A DNA stretch of 64,000 nt, from assembly GCA_026874595.1 (NCBI GenBank), contig CM049310.1:39623558-39687557 (forward strand). The letters are read 5' to 3'. Both the position numbers and the translations under genes were made by a program. The notes beneath the pieces were generated by a model that was not told where the DNA came from, made no database searches, and saw only the letters and a program-made list of their open reading frames with translations. Within the stretch, counting starts at the first letter, position 1. Each line of letters opens with the position of its first letter. Of the stretch, positions 1-11,239 are shown piece after piece. The DNA comes from Sipunculus nudus. Its lineage: Eukaryota > Annelida > Sipuncula > Golfingiida > Sipunculidae.

Positions 1-1345
1 AGTCCCTGCTACAGTATTGTAGCTTATTAATTGTCTCACATTGTCACTGTGACATTATTATAGCTTATTAATTGTCACATATAGTGACTGCGATAGTATT
101 GTGGCTTATTAATTTGAGCAAAAAGTCAATGCGACAGTATTGTAGCTTATTAATTGTCTCACATTGTCACTGCGACAGTATTATAGCTTATTAATTGTCG
201 CATATAGTTGCGACACTATTGAGGCTTATTAATTGTCGGATAAAGTCACTGTGACAGTATTGTAGCTTATCACTGGTCCCATAGTCACTGCGACATTATT
301 ATAGCCTATTAATTGTCACATTGGGTCACTAGTGTAACAGTATTGTAGCTCATTAATTTTCGCACATTAATTGTCACACATTATGGCAAAAGTAGAATAT
401 TCACTAGGAAATGTGTCACAAACTGTCTCACGTGTCACTGAAACAATATTGTACCTTATTAAATGTTGCACATGATCACTGCCACAGTATTTTAGCTTAT
501 TAATTGTCTCACACTGTCACTGCAACAGTATTATAGCTTATAAATTGATGCATAAAGTCACTGCCACAGTATTGTAGCTTATTAATTGTCACACATTGTT
601 CCTGTGACAGGATAAAAGCTTATCAATATGTTGCATATAGTAACTGCAACAGTATTGTAACTAATTAATTGTCGCACATTGTCACTGAGAGAGTTTTTTA
701 ACATATTAATTGTCGCACATTGTCACTGAGACAGTGTTGTAGCTTATTAATTGTCTCACATTGTCACTGAGACAGTATGATAGCTTATTATTTGTCACAT
801 ATAGTGACTGCGACAGTATTATAGCTGATTAATTGTCGCCTATAGTCGCTGCGACAATATTGTAACTTATTACTTGTCTCGTTTTGTCACTGACAGTATT
901 GTTGCTTGTTACTTGTTGCACATAGTCCCTGTGACAGTATTATAGCTTATTCATTGTCACATATAGCCACTGTGCCAGTATTGTAGCTTATTAATTCTTG
1001 CAAATTAATTGTCACACATTATGGCAGAAGTAGGATATTCACTATAGGCAATGTGTCACAAACTGTCTCTCATGTCACTGAGACAGTATTGTAGCTTATT
1101 AATTGTCGCACATAGTCACTGCCACAGTATTGTAGCTAATATTAGTTGTCATACATTGTCACTGAGACAGTATTGTAGCTATTTAATTGTAGCATTTAGT
1201 CACGGCAACAGTATTGTTGCTTATTAATTGTTGCGCATTGTCACTGAAACAGAATTGTAGCTTATTAATTGTCACACTGGCATATAGTTACTGTGACAGT
1301 ATTGTAGCTTATTTATTGTGCACATTGCAACTGAGACAGCATTAC
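1..1345. repeat. Tandem satellite A, ~42-bp monomer
   Basis: About 30 diverged copies of a ~42-bp unit run from the window edge to about 1345. Each unit carries GTCACTGYGACAGTATTGTA followed by GCTTATTAATTGTCGCACAT. The unit contains a short dyad, GTCACTGTGAC, and unit length varies by deletions of a few bases. A variant segment beginning ATTATGGCAAAAGTAG recurs at 361-430 and 1001-1070, 638 bp apart, which suggests a higher-order repeat. No coding content is seen. The array probably extends left of the window. Confidence 0.93.
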
Positions 1346-3084
1346 AGCTTATATACATAGAAACTTGAAGGAAAATGAAAATAAAAGATCCTCCCTTGTT
1401 ATTGGTCATAATTTCCATAGTGCGTGTGTAGATCCAAATACATTATTAAACTCCAATCATTTTCACTGATACTTATATCTGATCATGTTGTTTCAGTAAC
1501 TGTGGATTAACTGTGATATCCATTCATTAGCTCAGCTGACTATAAGTCATCTGAGCTATAGTCGTGGTCCTTTGTCCGTCATCCGTTCATCCGTCCTGCC
1601 GTAACCAGGGCACATTTTAAAACCGTTGGACCTACGAATCCAAAATTCTGCATACCATTACCCCAAAATCTCCTACTATCCAAAACATTTGGTCATTAGG
1701 CTTTCATTCCTTCGAGATAATAAGGAAAAACCTTTGTTTTTCATTAAAAAAAGCCATTGTTACACTTCAAGGCTGCCTAATATCAAAACCACTGATTTGT
1801 TTTTTATTATATTTAGTATTCCTATATTTCCATACATTTCCTATGCACATACCAAAATTTTGGTCAGTATTTGGTATTATTTTTAAGTTATGGGCCTAAA
1901 TATAATACAATTTTTGAAAATTCAGAAAATATATTTGCTCACATAACATGAGATATGCTGAAGCAGGAGACTTTTTTTTTAGCAATATAACTTTATTTAA
2001 TCAAGATTCAATTGTTTACCCAAAATTAGATCTGAATTTTGCCAATTTTTAAAGTTATTAGCATACATAAAAAATAGCTTAAATTTTGTCCAACTTTGGC
2101 ATTGGCATGTTTTTTCCCCTGTAAACACTGTTGATTTAATTTTCACTATACATATACATAAGGATTTAATCTTTTAAAATCTGAAATTTCAAAGTAATTG
2201 ATTGAAAAGAGTAGCTTTTATTCAAGTTTTCATACACCATGTCAAGTATTGTTTACATCTAGCCCACCTAGCTGTACAGCCTTCACTTGCATTATGTAAC
2301 CCACCCCAGGCAGCTTGCCTTTGCTCAGCTTGGCCCCTAGTAGCAGGCTTCCCCTATGCCCTGCACTCAAAAAAAAAATGGTGCATTAACTAGATGAATG
2401 TTATACTTTTCTGTATTTTATTTTATTCTGCCATTTTACCTGCTACCGTTGCATTAGATGACAGCCTACTTCGCCATAAAAGATGAGCCCATTTCATTAA
2501 TCCCAATGCACAGTCAACTTGAAACTACTGAACACCCTGTAACTGTGATGTTTATTCCACTCTGTCACAGGAACATGCTTTAATTTCATTAGAACCTGTT
2601 CAGACATCGCTCCCTAACACATGGACAGCCCTGATTGATATATACTGTATATTTTCAGTAACATCTTCAACTACAGGTACAGGCACCAATTCATCAAACA
2701 CTACATTCCATGCAATTTGTCCAGACCTTGTATGTAATATAAAATGTTTACATGTTTATATGATATCCTGAGTAATAATATAGTTGTAATGCAACAGCAG
2801 TTTCTGAAGCCTGTCACACAGAGTTTAGGGTCATTTAATCATTTATTGGAAGAGCTGTTAAAATTTGAACTCATGCCTTCACATGAATCTTAATAAGGAT
2901 TGGCTTTCTCAAGAACAAGAGTAATATGTGCAACACATCACAGTGTTTGATGCTGCCTGGCCTTAAGCCAGTCTCCCAAACTGGTAAAAGTTATATATTG
3001 GTGACAAGATTTATATCAACCAAGTTCTCATAATGAAAAATGACTTGAATGTCCTAGAGATAGTGCATGCTCAAACAGGGCTAA
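1346..3084. other. AT-rich non-genic stretch
   Basis: No supported gene. Around 1528-1625 lies a piece (GAGCTATAGTCGTGGTCC, then repeated GTCCGTC/ATCCGTTC) that resembles a dispersed repeat common in bivalve genomes; that match is from memory. Short open frames here lack any recognisable domain. Confidence 0.6.
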
Positions 3085-5490
3085 GGGTTGTACCATCAGG
3101 GAGGCAGCTTTGCTGTGAGTGTCGTCGTCGGCAGTGCTGCCGCCACAAACTACTCCAAGAGGCCAGCACTGTCGTCGTCGTCGTCGTTATTGGCAGAACC
3201 GAGAGGGAGGCAGCTTTGCTGTGACTGTCGTCGTCGGCAGTGCTGCCGCCACAAACTACTCCAAGAGGCCAGCACTGTCGTCGTCGTCGTCGTCATTGGC
3301 AGAACCGAGAGGGAGGCAGCTTTGCTATGACTGTCGTCGTCGGCGGTTCCGCCGCCACAAACTCTTCCAAGAGGCCAGCACTGTCGTCGTCGTCGTCGTC
3401 ATTGGCAGAACCATCAGGGAGGCAGCTTTGCTGTGACTGTCGTCGTCGGCAGTGCTGCCGCCACAAACTACCCCAAGAGGCCAGCACTGTGTTCGTCGTC
3501 GTCGTCATTGGCAGAACCATCAGGGAGCTGGTAAGCTTTGCTGTGACTGTCGTCGTCGGCAGTGCTGCCGCCACAAACTACTCCAAGAGGCCAGCACTGT
3601 CGTCGTCGTCGTCATTGGCAGAACCATCAGGGAGTAAGTTTTGCTGTGAGTGTCGTCGTCGGCAGTGCTGCCGCCACAAACTACTCCAAGAGGCCAGCAC
3701 TGTCGTCGTCGTCGTCGTCATTGGCAGAACCAAGAGGGAGGCAGTTTTGCTGTGACTGTCGTCGTCGGCAGTGCTGCCGCCACAAACTACTCCAAGAGGC
3801 CAGCACTGTCGTCGTCGTCGTCGTCATTGGCAGAACCGAGAGGGAGGCAGCTTTGCTGTGACTGTCGTCGTCTGCAGTACTGCCGCCACAAACTACTCCA
3901 ATAGGCCAGCACTGTCGTCGTCGTCGTCGTCATTGGCAGAACCATCAGGTAGGCAGCTTTGCTATGACTGTCGTCGTCGGCGGTTCCGCCGCCACAAACT
4001 ACTCCAAGAGGCCAGCACTGTCGTCGTCGTCGTCATTGGCAGAACCATCAGGGAGTAAGCTTTGCTGTGACTGTCGTTGTCGGCAGTGCTGCCGCCACCA
4101 ACTACTCCATGAGGCCAGCACTGTCGTCGTCGTCGTCATTGGCAGAACCATCAGGGAGTAAACTTTGCTGTGACTGTCGTCGTCGGCAGTGCTGCCGCCA
4201 CAAACTACTCCAAGAAGCCAGCACTGTCGTCGTCGTCGTCGTCATTGGCAGAACCATCAGGGAGGCAGCTTTGCTGTGACTGTCGTCGTCGGCAGTGCTG
4301 CCGCCACAAACTACCCCAAGAGGCCAGCACTGTCGTCGTCGTCGTCGTCGTCGTCATTGGCAGAACCATCAGGGAGTTAGCTTTGCTGTGACTGTCGTCG
4401 TCGGCAGTGCTGCCGCCACAAACTACTCCAAGAGGCCAGCACTGTCGTCGTCGTCGTCGTCATTGGCAGAACCGGGAGGGAGGCAGCTTTGCTGTGACTG
4501 TCGTCGTCGGCAGTTCCGCCGCCACAAACTACTCCAAGAGGCCAGCACTGTCGTCGTCGTCGTCGTCATTGGCAGAACCATCAGGGAGCTGGTAAGCTTT
4601 GCTGTGACTGTCGTCGTCGGCAGTGCTGCCGCCACAAACTACTCCAAGAGGCCAGCACTGTCGTCGTCGTCGTCATTGGCAGAACCATCAGGGAGTAAGT
4701 TTTGCTGTGAGTGTCGTCGTCGGCAGTGCTGCCGCCACAAACTACTCCAAGAGGCCAGCACTGTCGTCGTCGTCGTCGTCATTGGCAGAACCAAGAGGGA
4801 GGCAGTTTTGCTGTGACTGTCATCGTTGGCAGTGCTGCCGCCACAAACTACTCCAAGAGGCCAGCACTGTCGTCGTCGTCGTCGTCATTGGCAGAACCGA
4901 GAGGGAGGCAGCTTTGCTGTGACTGTCGTCGTCTGCAGTACTGCCGCCACAAACTACTCCAATAGGCCAGCACTGTCGTCGTCGTCGTCGTCATTGGCAG
5001 AACCATCAGGTAGGCAGCTTTGCTGTGACTGTCGTCGTCGGCGGTTCCGCCGCCACAAACTACTCCAAGAAGCCAGCACTGTCGTCGTCGTCGTCATTGG
5101 CAGAACCATCAGGGAGTAAGCTTTGCTGTGACTGTCGTCGTCGGCAGTGCTGCCGCCACCAACTACTCCATGAGGCCAGCACTGTCGTCGTCGTCGTCGT
5201 CATTGGCAGAACCATCAGGGAGTAAGTTTTGCTGTGAGTGTCGTCGTCGGCAGTGCTGCCGCCACAAACTACTCCAAGAGGCCAGCACTGTCGTCGTCGT
5301 CGTCATTGGCAGAACCATCAGGGAGGCAGCTTTGCTGTGACTGTCGTCGTCGGCAGTGCTGCCGCCACAAACTGCTCCAAGAAGCCAGCACTGTCGTCGT
5401 CGTCGTCGTCATTGGCAGAACCATCAGGGAGTAAGCTTTGCTGTGACTGTCGTCGTCGGCAGTGCTGCCGCCACAAACTACTACGTCGGC
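3085..5490. repeat. Tandem satellite B, ~106-bp GTC-rich monomer
   Basis: About 23 monomers average ~106 bp, marked by TTTGCTGTGA at roughly 3108, 3216, 3322 and onward to 5437. Each holds two GTCGTC tracts, a small palindrome (GGCAGTGCTGCC or variants) and the string CCACAAACTACTCCAAGAGG. The number of GTC triplets varies between units. Monomers from about 3530 onward are repeated 1,061 bp downstream with the same private variants, so about ten monomers form a higher-order unit. The array is GC- and CpG-rich in an AT-rich window. Open frames in several phases arise because most length changes are multiples of three; I do not call a protein. Confidence 0.95.
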
Positions 5491-5701
5491 AGTGCATATG
5501 CATCCTTAGCATGTAGATGCATCCAGGGTAGGCAGATGCATCTGAATGAATGTGCACCCTGTGAGTCCTGGATGCATTTGGGGAGTGTGTCTTCAGTTGG
5601 TGATCCTCCGTGCCCCTTGCATCCACAGTGTTAGAAAGGTTTATGGGGAATCAACACATATAAGCTACATATAAGGTTGATAGGGACATGGAGGATTCCC
5701 C
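5491..5701. other. Junction between satellite B and gene fragment N1
   Basis: Non-satellite sequence rich in GATGCATC words. An 11-bp inverted repeat, ATGCATCCAGG / CCTGGATGCAT, lies at 5517-5527 and 5567-5577. The boundary with satellite B is abrupt near 5485-5490. No gene seen. Confidence 0.6.
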
Positions 5702-5875
5702 CATCTTTAGGTTCACCATGGGTCCGTATTGGCTGTAACAGTAGTAGTCCATGCTTTCCGTATAATCGTCATAACTGTAGCATAGCGAATAACCCTGAGG
5801 TAAAAAATCTGTTGAGAAAGATGTCCTCTACTGTACTGGATTGCACCAACTAGACATGAGTAGAGCTGCCATCAT
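5702..5875 (-). pseudogene. Copy N1: 5' fragment of the SWCY-family gene
   Basis: From the ATG at 5875 the minus strand reads a start like MMAALLMSSWC, so it is the 5' end of the multicopy family. Codon 16 is TAG (5828-5830). The frame then continues with recognisable family sequence (TSFS, then Tyr/Ser-rich, YCYSQYGPMVNLKM) and diverges at about 5702. The central and C-terminal two thirds are missing, and satellite B begins about 200 bp beyond the break. The upstream flank matches the N-type copies. It cannot encode a family protein. The unknown function is discussed under copy N2 (21341-21919). Confidence 0.85.
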
Positions 5876-6660
5876 TAGCTCTCGATATGTATGCCTGTAG
5901 TGAGATGACTGTAGAAGTTCAGGCTTTGGTAATGTACCCAACATGTTCACTATTTGTGGTAAGCCTCTTGCGTGTGTGTCTTTCTCGGAATCTTGTGATC
6001 AACTGTGGAGGGAAGGGAACCTACGTAATTTATATTGAAAATAGAGGTTCAGTAATGAACAGTGTATCAAAGAGCTTTCACCAAACAACGTAGGTAACCC
6101 ATTAACTGGCTTTAAAAGAACAAACCACCACGCCTTGTTCACTGTTGGATCGTCGCCCATTCCTTTTTAATTACCCAACATTGGTTGAAGATAATTAATT
6201 ACACGCCCCCGGCCTCCCAGTTTGACACAAATACAGCGTGACCAATCAAGCGCCACATGCATCATGCACTTACTTTTGTTTGCTCACCAACCACGCTTTT
6301 ACTAAATATACTTCAAAGATGAGTCAGGTTTACCGCATTACATAAATAGGATAGAATTAGCGCTAATAATCAAACACAGTTGTTAGGATATGGAGTAAGG
6401 TTATTATCACGATTACTGAATTAAGCACCGTTTGGTTAAGATTTGATTACAAGTTGAAATAGTTTAGTTCTAAGAAATTCAAACACTCTCCACAACGATA
6501 TACCTGGTTCCGCTTGCAATTGGTCCCAATATTTGTTACATTTATAGTTGGTGCTCTCAGCATGCATGCCACGCGGAACATCTGCGAGATACCATGGTTG
6601 ATGTGGGTGAGTGGATCAGTGTTCATTTAGTTACTCTTAATGATTCAAGTATATATAATG
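5876..6660 (-). promoter_or_regulatory. N-type upstream region of copy N1
   Basis: Homologous to the regions upstream of N2, N3 and N4. A TATA-like ATATAAATTA lies on the minus strand at 6027-6036, about 155 bp before the start codon. Further out come a decayed form of the CAAACAWTGTTTG dyad (6177-6188), a CCAAT-type word GACCAATCAAGCGCC (about 6240-6254) and a block at 6480-6600 (CCGCTTGCAATTGG, GGTGCTCTCAGCATGCATGC) that recurs at 32.9, 33.1 and 49.2 kb. Promoter activity is inferred from conservation across copies. Confidence 0.55.
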
Positions 6661-6668
6661 GTGTGTGT

Positions 6669-6670
<2 letters not shown>

Positions 6671-6720
<50 letters not shown>
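6671..6720. repeat. (TA)n(TG)n microsatellite
   Basis: A run of TA dinucleotides about 38 bp long passes into TGTGTGTGTG. No other content. Confidence 0.95.
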
Positions 6721-6745
6721 ATGGATACATGAGTTGTATGTATGT

Positions 6746-7563
6746 ATTATTATTATTATTTTGATTATACCATATTTATACATATTTATAAAGCACTCTT
6801 TTCACCCAAAGATTTCCAAAGTGCTTTACAATGTAAATTTCATATAAAATAATAAACATGAAACATATATAGCCAATTTTGAAAATACAGATTATACAAC
6901 GACTAAATCTAATGCAGTATAAACTAATTATAAATTAAAAGTACTAAAAAACTTTAGGCTAGACAAGGGTGAATAATAGAATTAAGAACACTTGAAGAGG
7001 TAAAAAGTTCAAAAACGTTTAAAAATATATAGAGAGATTCACATGCGTGCAGCTATGAGTCATTGCATATAATGTGTAAGTTCAAAGTGGAGCTAAAAAA
7101 AATAGGTTTAAAGTAGCTTCCTGAAACTAGAAAGTTTTTTACCTGTGTGATGCTCCTTGGAAGTTTGTTCCACAGCTCTGGTGCGGCATAACTGAAACAC
7201 ATTTCTCCATAGTTTTGGTCCGTATTTTTCGTTTTGTTAATGTTAAAAATTTTCTGGCCGAAGTCATCTAGCTTGCCTATATATACATGTATCTTACATG
7301 TGTCTGATATATAATGATGTCTGACCATTCAGGGCATTTTAAGTATGTACCAATAGTTTGTATTGTAATATGTAATGTTTAGGGAGCCAGTGTAATTCTG
7401 CTAAAACAGGGGTCATGTGACAGTAACGGGCTATTCTTGTGATTGTACGTGCGGCTGTGCTTTGAACTCTTTGCAATTTATCAATCTGAAAACTAGGCAA
7501 CCCATATAGAAGCGCATTGCAATAGTCCATTCGAGATGTAACTAGTTCATAAACAAGCGACAT
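6746..7563 (-). mobile_element. 5'-truncated non-LTR retrotransposon, 3' end
   Basis: The minus strand encodes two pieces of the C-terminal domain that follows reverse transcriptase in CR1/L2-type non-LTR elements. The first (7563-7339) has SRMDYCNALLYGLP, KLQRVQSTAAR and ELHWLP. The second (7328-7053) has CFSYAAPELWNKLPRSI. They are separated by a frame break. Downstream, at about 6785-6830, lies a hairpin (AAAGCACTTTGG / AAAAGAGTGCTTT) followed by a (TAA)n tail at 6746-6761. That hairpin-plus-triplet tail is typical of L2-like elements. Dead copy; no RT core or endonuclease is present. Confidence 0.85.
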
Positions 7564-8164
7564 TGTTATTCAGGTGGTGCCTAATAGGTCCAACCCTACG
7601 TAATTATGTGTAGCCTGCTCTGCAAATTGAATTAACTCGTTTTTTCTATATTAAGAGTATTATCAAACACCAAGATTTCTTACTTGTCACTGCACCTTTG
7701 TGCAAGTTCTCTGGGTGGACCATTAGTTAGGGGTAAATTACTGCTATACATTTCAGTACATCCTGAGTCTTTCATATCCATTCAGTTTTATAATTTAAAA
7801 GGGGCTCATATGGTCATACCCATACACTACAGGCGGTATGCCATATGATGACATTGCAGTTAATTTCTTAACCGTAACGACACTACACAGTGATTCTGAT
7901 GGTCCATCCAAGGGAATTATAAAACATTGTATATTGCTAAACAAAAAATAAATAAATTGTGTGTACACTCTCCAGGTGCATACAACCAAATATGTCATTG
8001 CCCAATAAATAAAATGTAAATATTTTTTTTAAGAGTTATGGTATGTATTTCAATGTAAAACAAATTTCATTGTAGAGAATTTGTTATATATTAAATTCAA
8101 AATTTAATCCTGCAACCTGTTATTTTCCATTTAGCCATTTTACCTTAGCCGTTTTTACCTCAGC
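7564..8164. other. AT-rich non-genic stretch
   Basis: No supported gene, repeat or motif is seen between the retrotransposon end and the SINE-like piece. Confidence 0.5.
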
Positions 8165-8262
8165 CATTATAACATAGAATTTCTCATAGACACGCCGGGG
8201 ATATTGAACCCAGGTCACATGCGGGAAAGATCCGAGGGTTTTGCCCTACCAATGTTCAGGAC
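8165..8262 (-). mobile_element. tRNA-derived SINE head (fragment)
   Basis: On the minus strand the sequence reads AAACCCTCGGATC, then CATGTGACCTGGGTTCAATA and TCCCCGGCG. The GGGTTCAAT string resembles the B box of an RNA polymerase III promoter in a tRNA-headed SINE. The SINE pieces at 35128-35375 and 50565-50675 have a similar head. The body and 3' tail are not recognisable, so this is a fragment or a coincidence. Confidence 0.4.
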
Positions 8263-8369
8263 CCAAATATTTTTTGGTTAAAAAGTCAAGCTATGCAGTA
8301 AAGTCTATAAAATATTTTTGTATGGTCAATACATATGTGCCGAAATTAATATTTCACTATATTTGTGGC

Positions 8370-8370
<1 letters not shown>

Positions 8371-8427
<57 letters not shown>

Positions 8428-8550
8428 CTCTCATACTTTTTCACCACGTTTCTCTCTCACTCTTATTATACATTCTAGTATGTATCGCTTTCTCACCCTC
8501 ATTTTCTCTTGATCTCGATCTCTTTCCCACACACACACACACAGACGCAC
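8371..8550. repeat. Compound (TA)n / pyrimidine / (CA)n microsatellite
   Basis: About 55 bp of TA repeats, then a TCTC-rich stretch, then CACACACACA. It sits in the 3' flank of copy V1, the place where other family copies also carry a (TC)n(CA)n microsatellite. Confidence 0.9.
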
Positions 8551-8629
8551 CCAAGCACAAACAATTGTGACTCATAGGGTAATATAAGGCTGATCCAAAA
8601 TAACGTGTTAACGTGTCAGGAATATATAA

Positions 8630-8635
8630 TTTATT
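8630..8635 (-). terminator. Polyadenylation signal of V1
   Basis: AATAAA on the minus strand, about 115 bp past the ancestral stop position, in the same context (AATAAATTATATATTCCTG) as V5 and close to the context in V6. Confidence 0.45.
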
Positions 8636-8749
8636 ACGCCATAACAAATATATTAGAGTATTTATAGACATAAAGAATTAACAGTCTGTATATATCACAG
8701 GCAATAATCACAATTGTGCTGTCCTTACGTGCAAATTATCCATAGTAAT

Positions 8750-8888
8750 TTATAAATCCCTATAGTTCTGTCCTAAATCCAGGTCACAAGTCCACACTGA
8801 TATCAGGTAAATAGTCCTCGCAGGATCTGAGTGAGATAATTTCCTCCAAAGACAACGGACTATCGTGTCTCCTTTTATTTTCACTGAA
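8750..8888 (-). pseudogene. Copy V1: 3' remnant of the SWCY-family gene
   Basis: Only the last ~45 codons of a V-type copy remain: the stretch encoding SLEEIISLRS, then a diverged WEDYLPDIS. A small deletion shifts the frame just after PDISVDL, giving a premature TGA. The ancestral stop aligns at 8750-8752. On its 5' side the remnant is joined directly to the promoter block (at about 8888), so one deletion removed nearly the whole coding region and the proximal promoter. It is non-functional. Confidence 0.85.
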
Positions 8889-9060
8889 CGCGTTGTATCA
8901 AAGAACACTGGTCAATCAACAGAGTGTGCTGGTAACTAATTAACAGCTCCTAAAAGAACAAAGAGAGCGGGTGTTGCCGTCGGCATTTAGGCGTGAACAT
9001 AGCTTGTCCACTGTGAGGACCGGGAGTTTCTTAAAGTGCCAAACAATGTTTGATGTTATT
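8889..9060 (-). promoter_or_regulatory. V-type upstream block of V1 (no gene left)
   Basis: Matches the distal promoter of the other V copies: GAACACTGG, AACAGAGTGTGCTGGTAACT, AAAGAACAAAGAGAGCGGGTG, GAGGACCGGGAGTTTCTT and the dyad CAAACAATGTTTG at 9040-9052. The TATA part was lost in the deletion that made V1. No activity can be read from sequence. Confidence 0.6.
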
Positions 9061-9825
9061 TATTAAAATAACCAGAGACTTATGGTTAGACAGAACTGAA
9101 GCGTGACCCGGGAAGCTGTCTGCCTTCCTCTTATGCTGTTTACGAACTACCTTTCATCTAAATTTACCTCAAAGATTAATGCAATAAACTTTGATATAAC
9201 TACAGAAGGACTGATTAAATGTTTACAAACACATTCATATGTATGTTTATTGTTTCTTACTTCCTGGTTATCATTATGTTGATAAATCTAGAACATTGTA
9301 ATTAACTGACAGAACTTATATAACTTTTTGAAACAAGGACAATGAGTTAATCTTATTTACAAAAAAATATGATAATGTAACAGTCATGTGGACCTGATTC
9401 TTTAGGTTTTTGCCAAATTGATGATTAAAATTGGATGAATATATTGTTTAATAGTAAACGGTTCTTGGTCTTATTTCGAATTTTAATTCTAATGGAAAAT
9501 GTATTAAAAAACTGAAATCCTCGCTAAATTTAATTATTATATTAAATTAGTTTAATGTATTGGGACAGACTAAGGGAGCAGATAAAATTTGCGGACATTG
9601 ATTTCTAAGGCACCGCGCGCGTCAATTTGACCCCCTGTATCAAAATATTTTTTTTTCAGTTTTAACTGACATATTTGAGTGTCAGTCGCTCGATCATTTC
9701 TTTCAAGAAAGTAATATAATTTCGATTAAATTTTCCTTTTTTTTATATTGTCCTTTTCCTCGTTTAGCAAAACAAGTCTGCTTTTTTCCCCATGTTGTCC
9801 CCTGATCATATGAAATTTATATCGA
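9061..9825. other. Non-genic stretch with part of a MITE family
   Basis: No gene. The part at about 9595-9830 (AAGGCACCGCGCGCGTCAAT, then CCTGATCATATGAAATTTAT) aligns with the interior of the 310-bp inverted-repeat element at 42782-43091 (AGGCACCGCCC, CCTGATCAAATGACATTTTTA), so it is probably a diverged or half copy of that element. Confidence 0.5.
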
Positions 9826-10450
9826 TATTCTGTGCTTCTCACTCGCCCCCTCCCTCCTTTATTCGCGGCTTCAGTCTTCCTTCCCGCTCCCTTCTTCATT
9901 CACATTTCCTTTCACCCTGCCTCACTCTTTCCTCATTCTCATTTATTCGCTCCTCCTCAATCGCCCCCCTCACCTGACTCCCATCTCACTATCTCCCTCA
10001 CGATCTTTCCCCACCTTCTCTGCTCTCCTCATTCCTTCACTTCTCTTTCTCGTTCAATTCATTCGCTCCTCACCCCTAATTTACCTTCTCACTCCCTCCC
10101 TCTTTCACTCTCCTTCATTCCTTCACTCACTCATATATCTAATCGTTTTACCAATAACTTCTCTGCTCGCTCCTTCACAGGCTCCTTCAGTCACCTGCCT
10201 CTGTTCCTCATGGGTTCTCATTCGCTAACCGAGTCACCAAATTACTCACTCACCGGACTGCTCCATGTCCCCATAACAATGTTCCTCCTTATCTCGTTCC
10301 CTCACTCTTCCACTCCCGTACTCCCCCTTCACTCACTCTGACCTGCTCCTGTACTTAGCAAGTCACCTCACTCCGTCACTCCTTCATACACTCATTCCGT
10401 CACTCACTCCAGGACTCCGTCACTCACTCACTCACTCCGTCACTCACTCC
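9826..10450. repeat. Pyrimidine-rich TCACTCCYT low-complexity tract
   Basis: About 600 bp of loosely repeated CTCACTCC / TTCACTC / CCTCCTT words, ending in near-regular (TCACTCCG)n. Long open frames here are compositional artefacts. Similar tracts occur at 14862-15000 and 23955-24275, so the tract belongs to the duplicated gene environment. Confidence 0.8.
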
Positions 10451-11235
10451 CTCGTAATGCAATTTTTGTTACTACACACAAGTTTAAAACTTATACAAGT
10501 ATTAATACAAAAGTAATACTAAAGCATTACAAATAACAAATCCACAATCGTGAAAGATAAATCGGAATAACATCTTTTTACATACAGGTAAGAAGTGCGT
10601 TATTAGATAATAATCAAGATAGTTCATGAAGAATCTTCTGCTACTGCATGAAGAAAAAAGGGACCTCATTAAGTCAAGCGGCTGAATAGTGTACGTTCCC
10701 GGAAGATTCATTTAATCCATATTCAGTGTCCGCTTTTATCAAGGCTCTTACGAGTTCAATGTCCGACAGGACAACCAGTTGTTCCTCAACCTGAACACAT
10801 ATGTGCTCTGGTAAATGTTAGCAGTATAATATTTATTTATAAGAACTATCGCATGAAAGTAGATTTTTCCACAACGGTGACATATCACCTCATGTTGCAA
10901 ATTAAAATAATCCAGATTGACAAATATCTCCGGTACCTACTTGAATCTAGGCAATGAACCAGGTATCTGACTTAATGATATGTACAGAGAACGAGAAGCG
11001 ATCACAATGAACCTAAAACAATCTGCTTACAGTCGAGTTTCGGGAAACGCTAAATTCATGCACCATGTACTCATAATTCACAACACTTTCAATGTCGCTG
11101 CATCTCCATTCATCCCAGTCTGGAGAAGGTTCACAACCGATGAAGCATTTAAAAATTATATCAAGCAGGTAATATTTTTAAATAGTCTATGTTCGTTATG
11201 TCGTGATCATTGTAAATCTGTACTCTAAAATTTGA
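10451..11235. other. AT-rich non-genic stretch
   Basis: No supported gene. Short open frames on both strands show no domain that I recognise. Confidence 0.5.
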
Positions 11236-11239
11236 CATT

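Noticed and set aside
1-5490. CRISPR-like array (regular short repeats)
   Set aside because: No unique spacers: the units are contiguous diverged tandem monomers, and all other signs are of a eukaryotic genome.
3033-5634. Many overlapping open frames of 60-170 codons with Ser, Val, Arg or Asp runs
   Set aside because: They are readings of the GTC-rich satellite in all phases; length changes by triplets keep them open. No start context, promoter or domain.
8241-8570. Frames with IYIYIYIY or SLSLSLSL runs here and at about 12764, 15835, 27778, 33359, 35383, 39067, 43701, 47597 and 56874
   Set aside because: Products of (TA)n and (TC)n microsatellites, not genes.
9792-10341. A 169-codon plus-strand frame rich in Ser, Pro, Leu and His
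   Set aside because: It lies wholly in the TCACTCC low-complexity tract, and a second phase is also open there.
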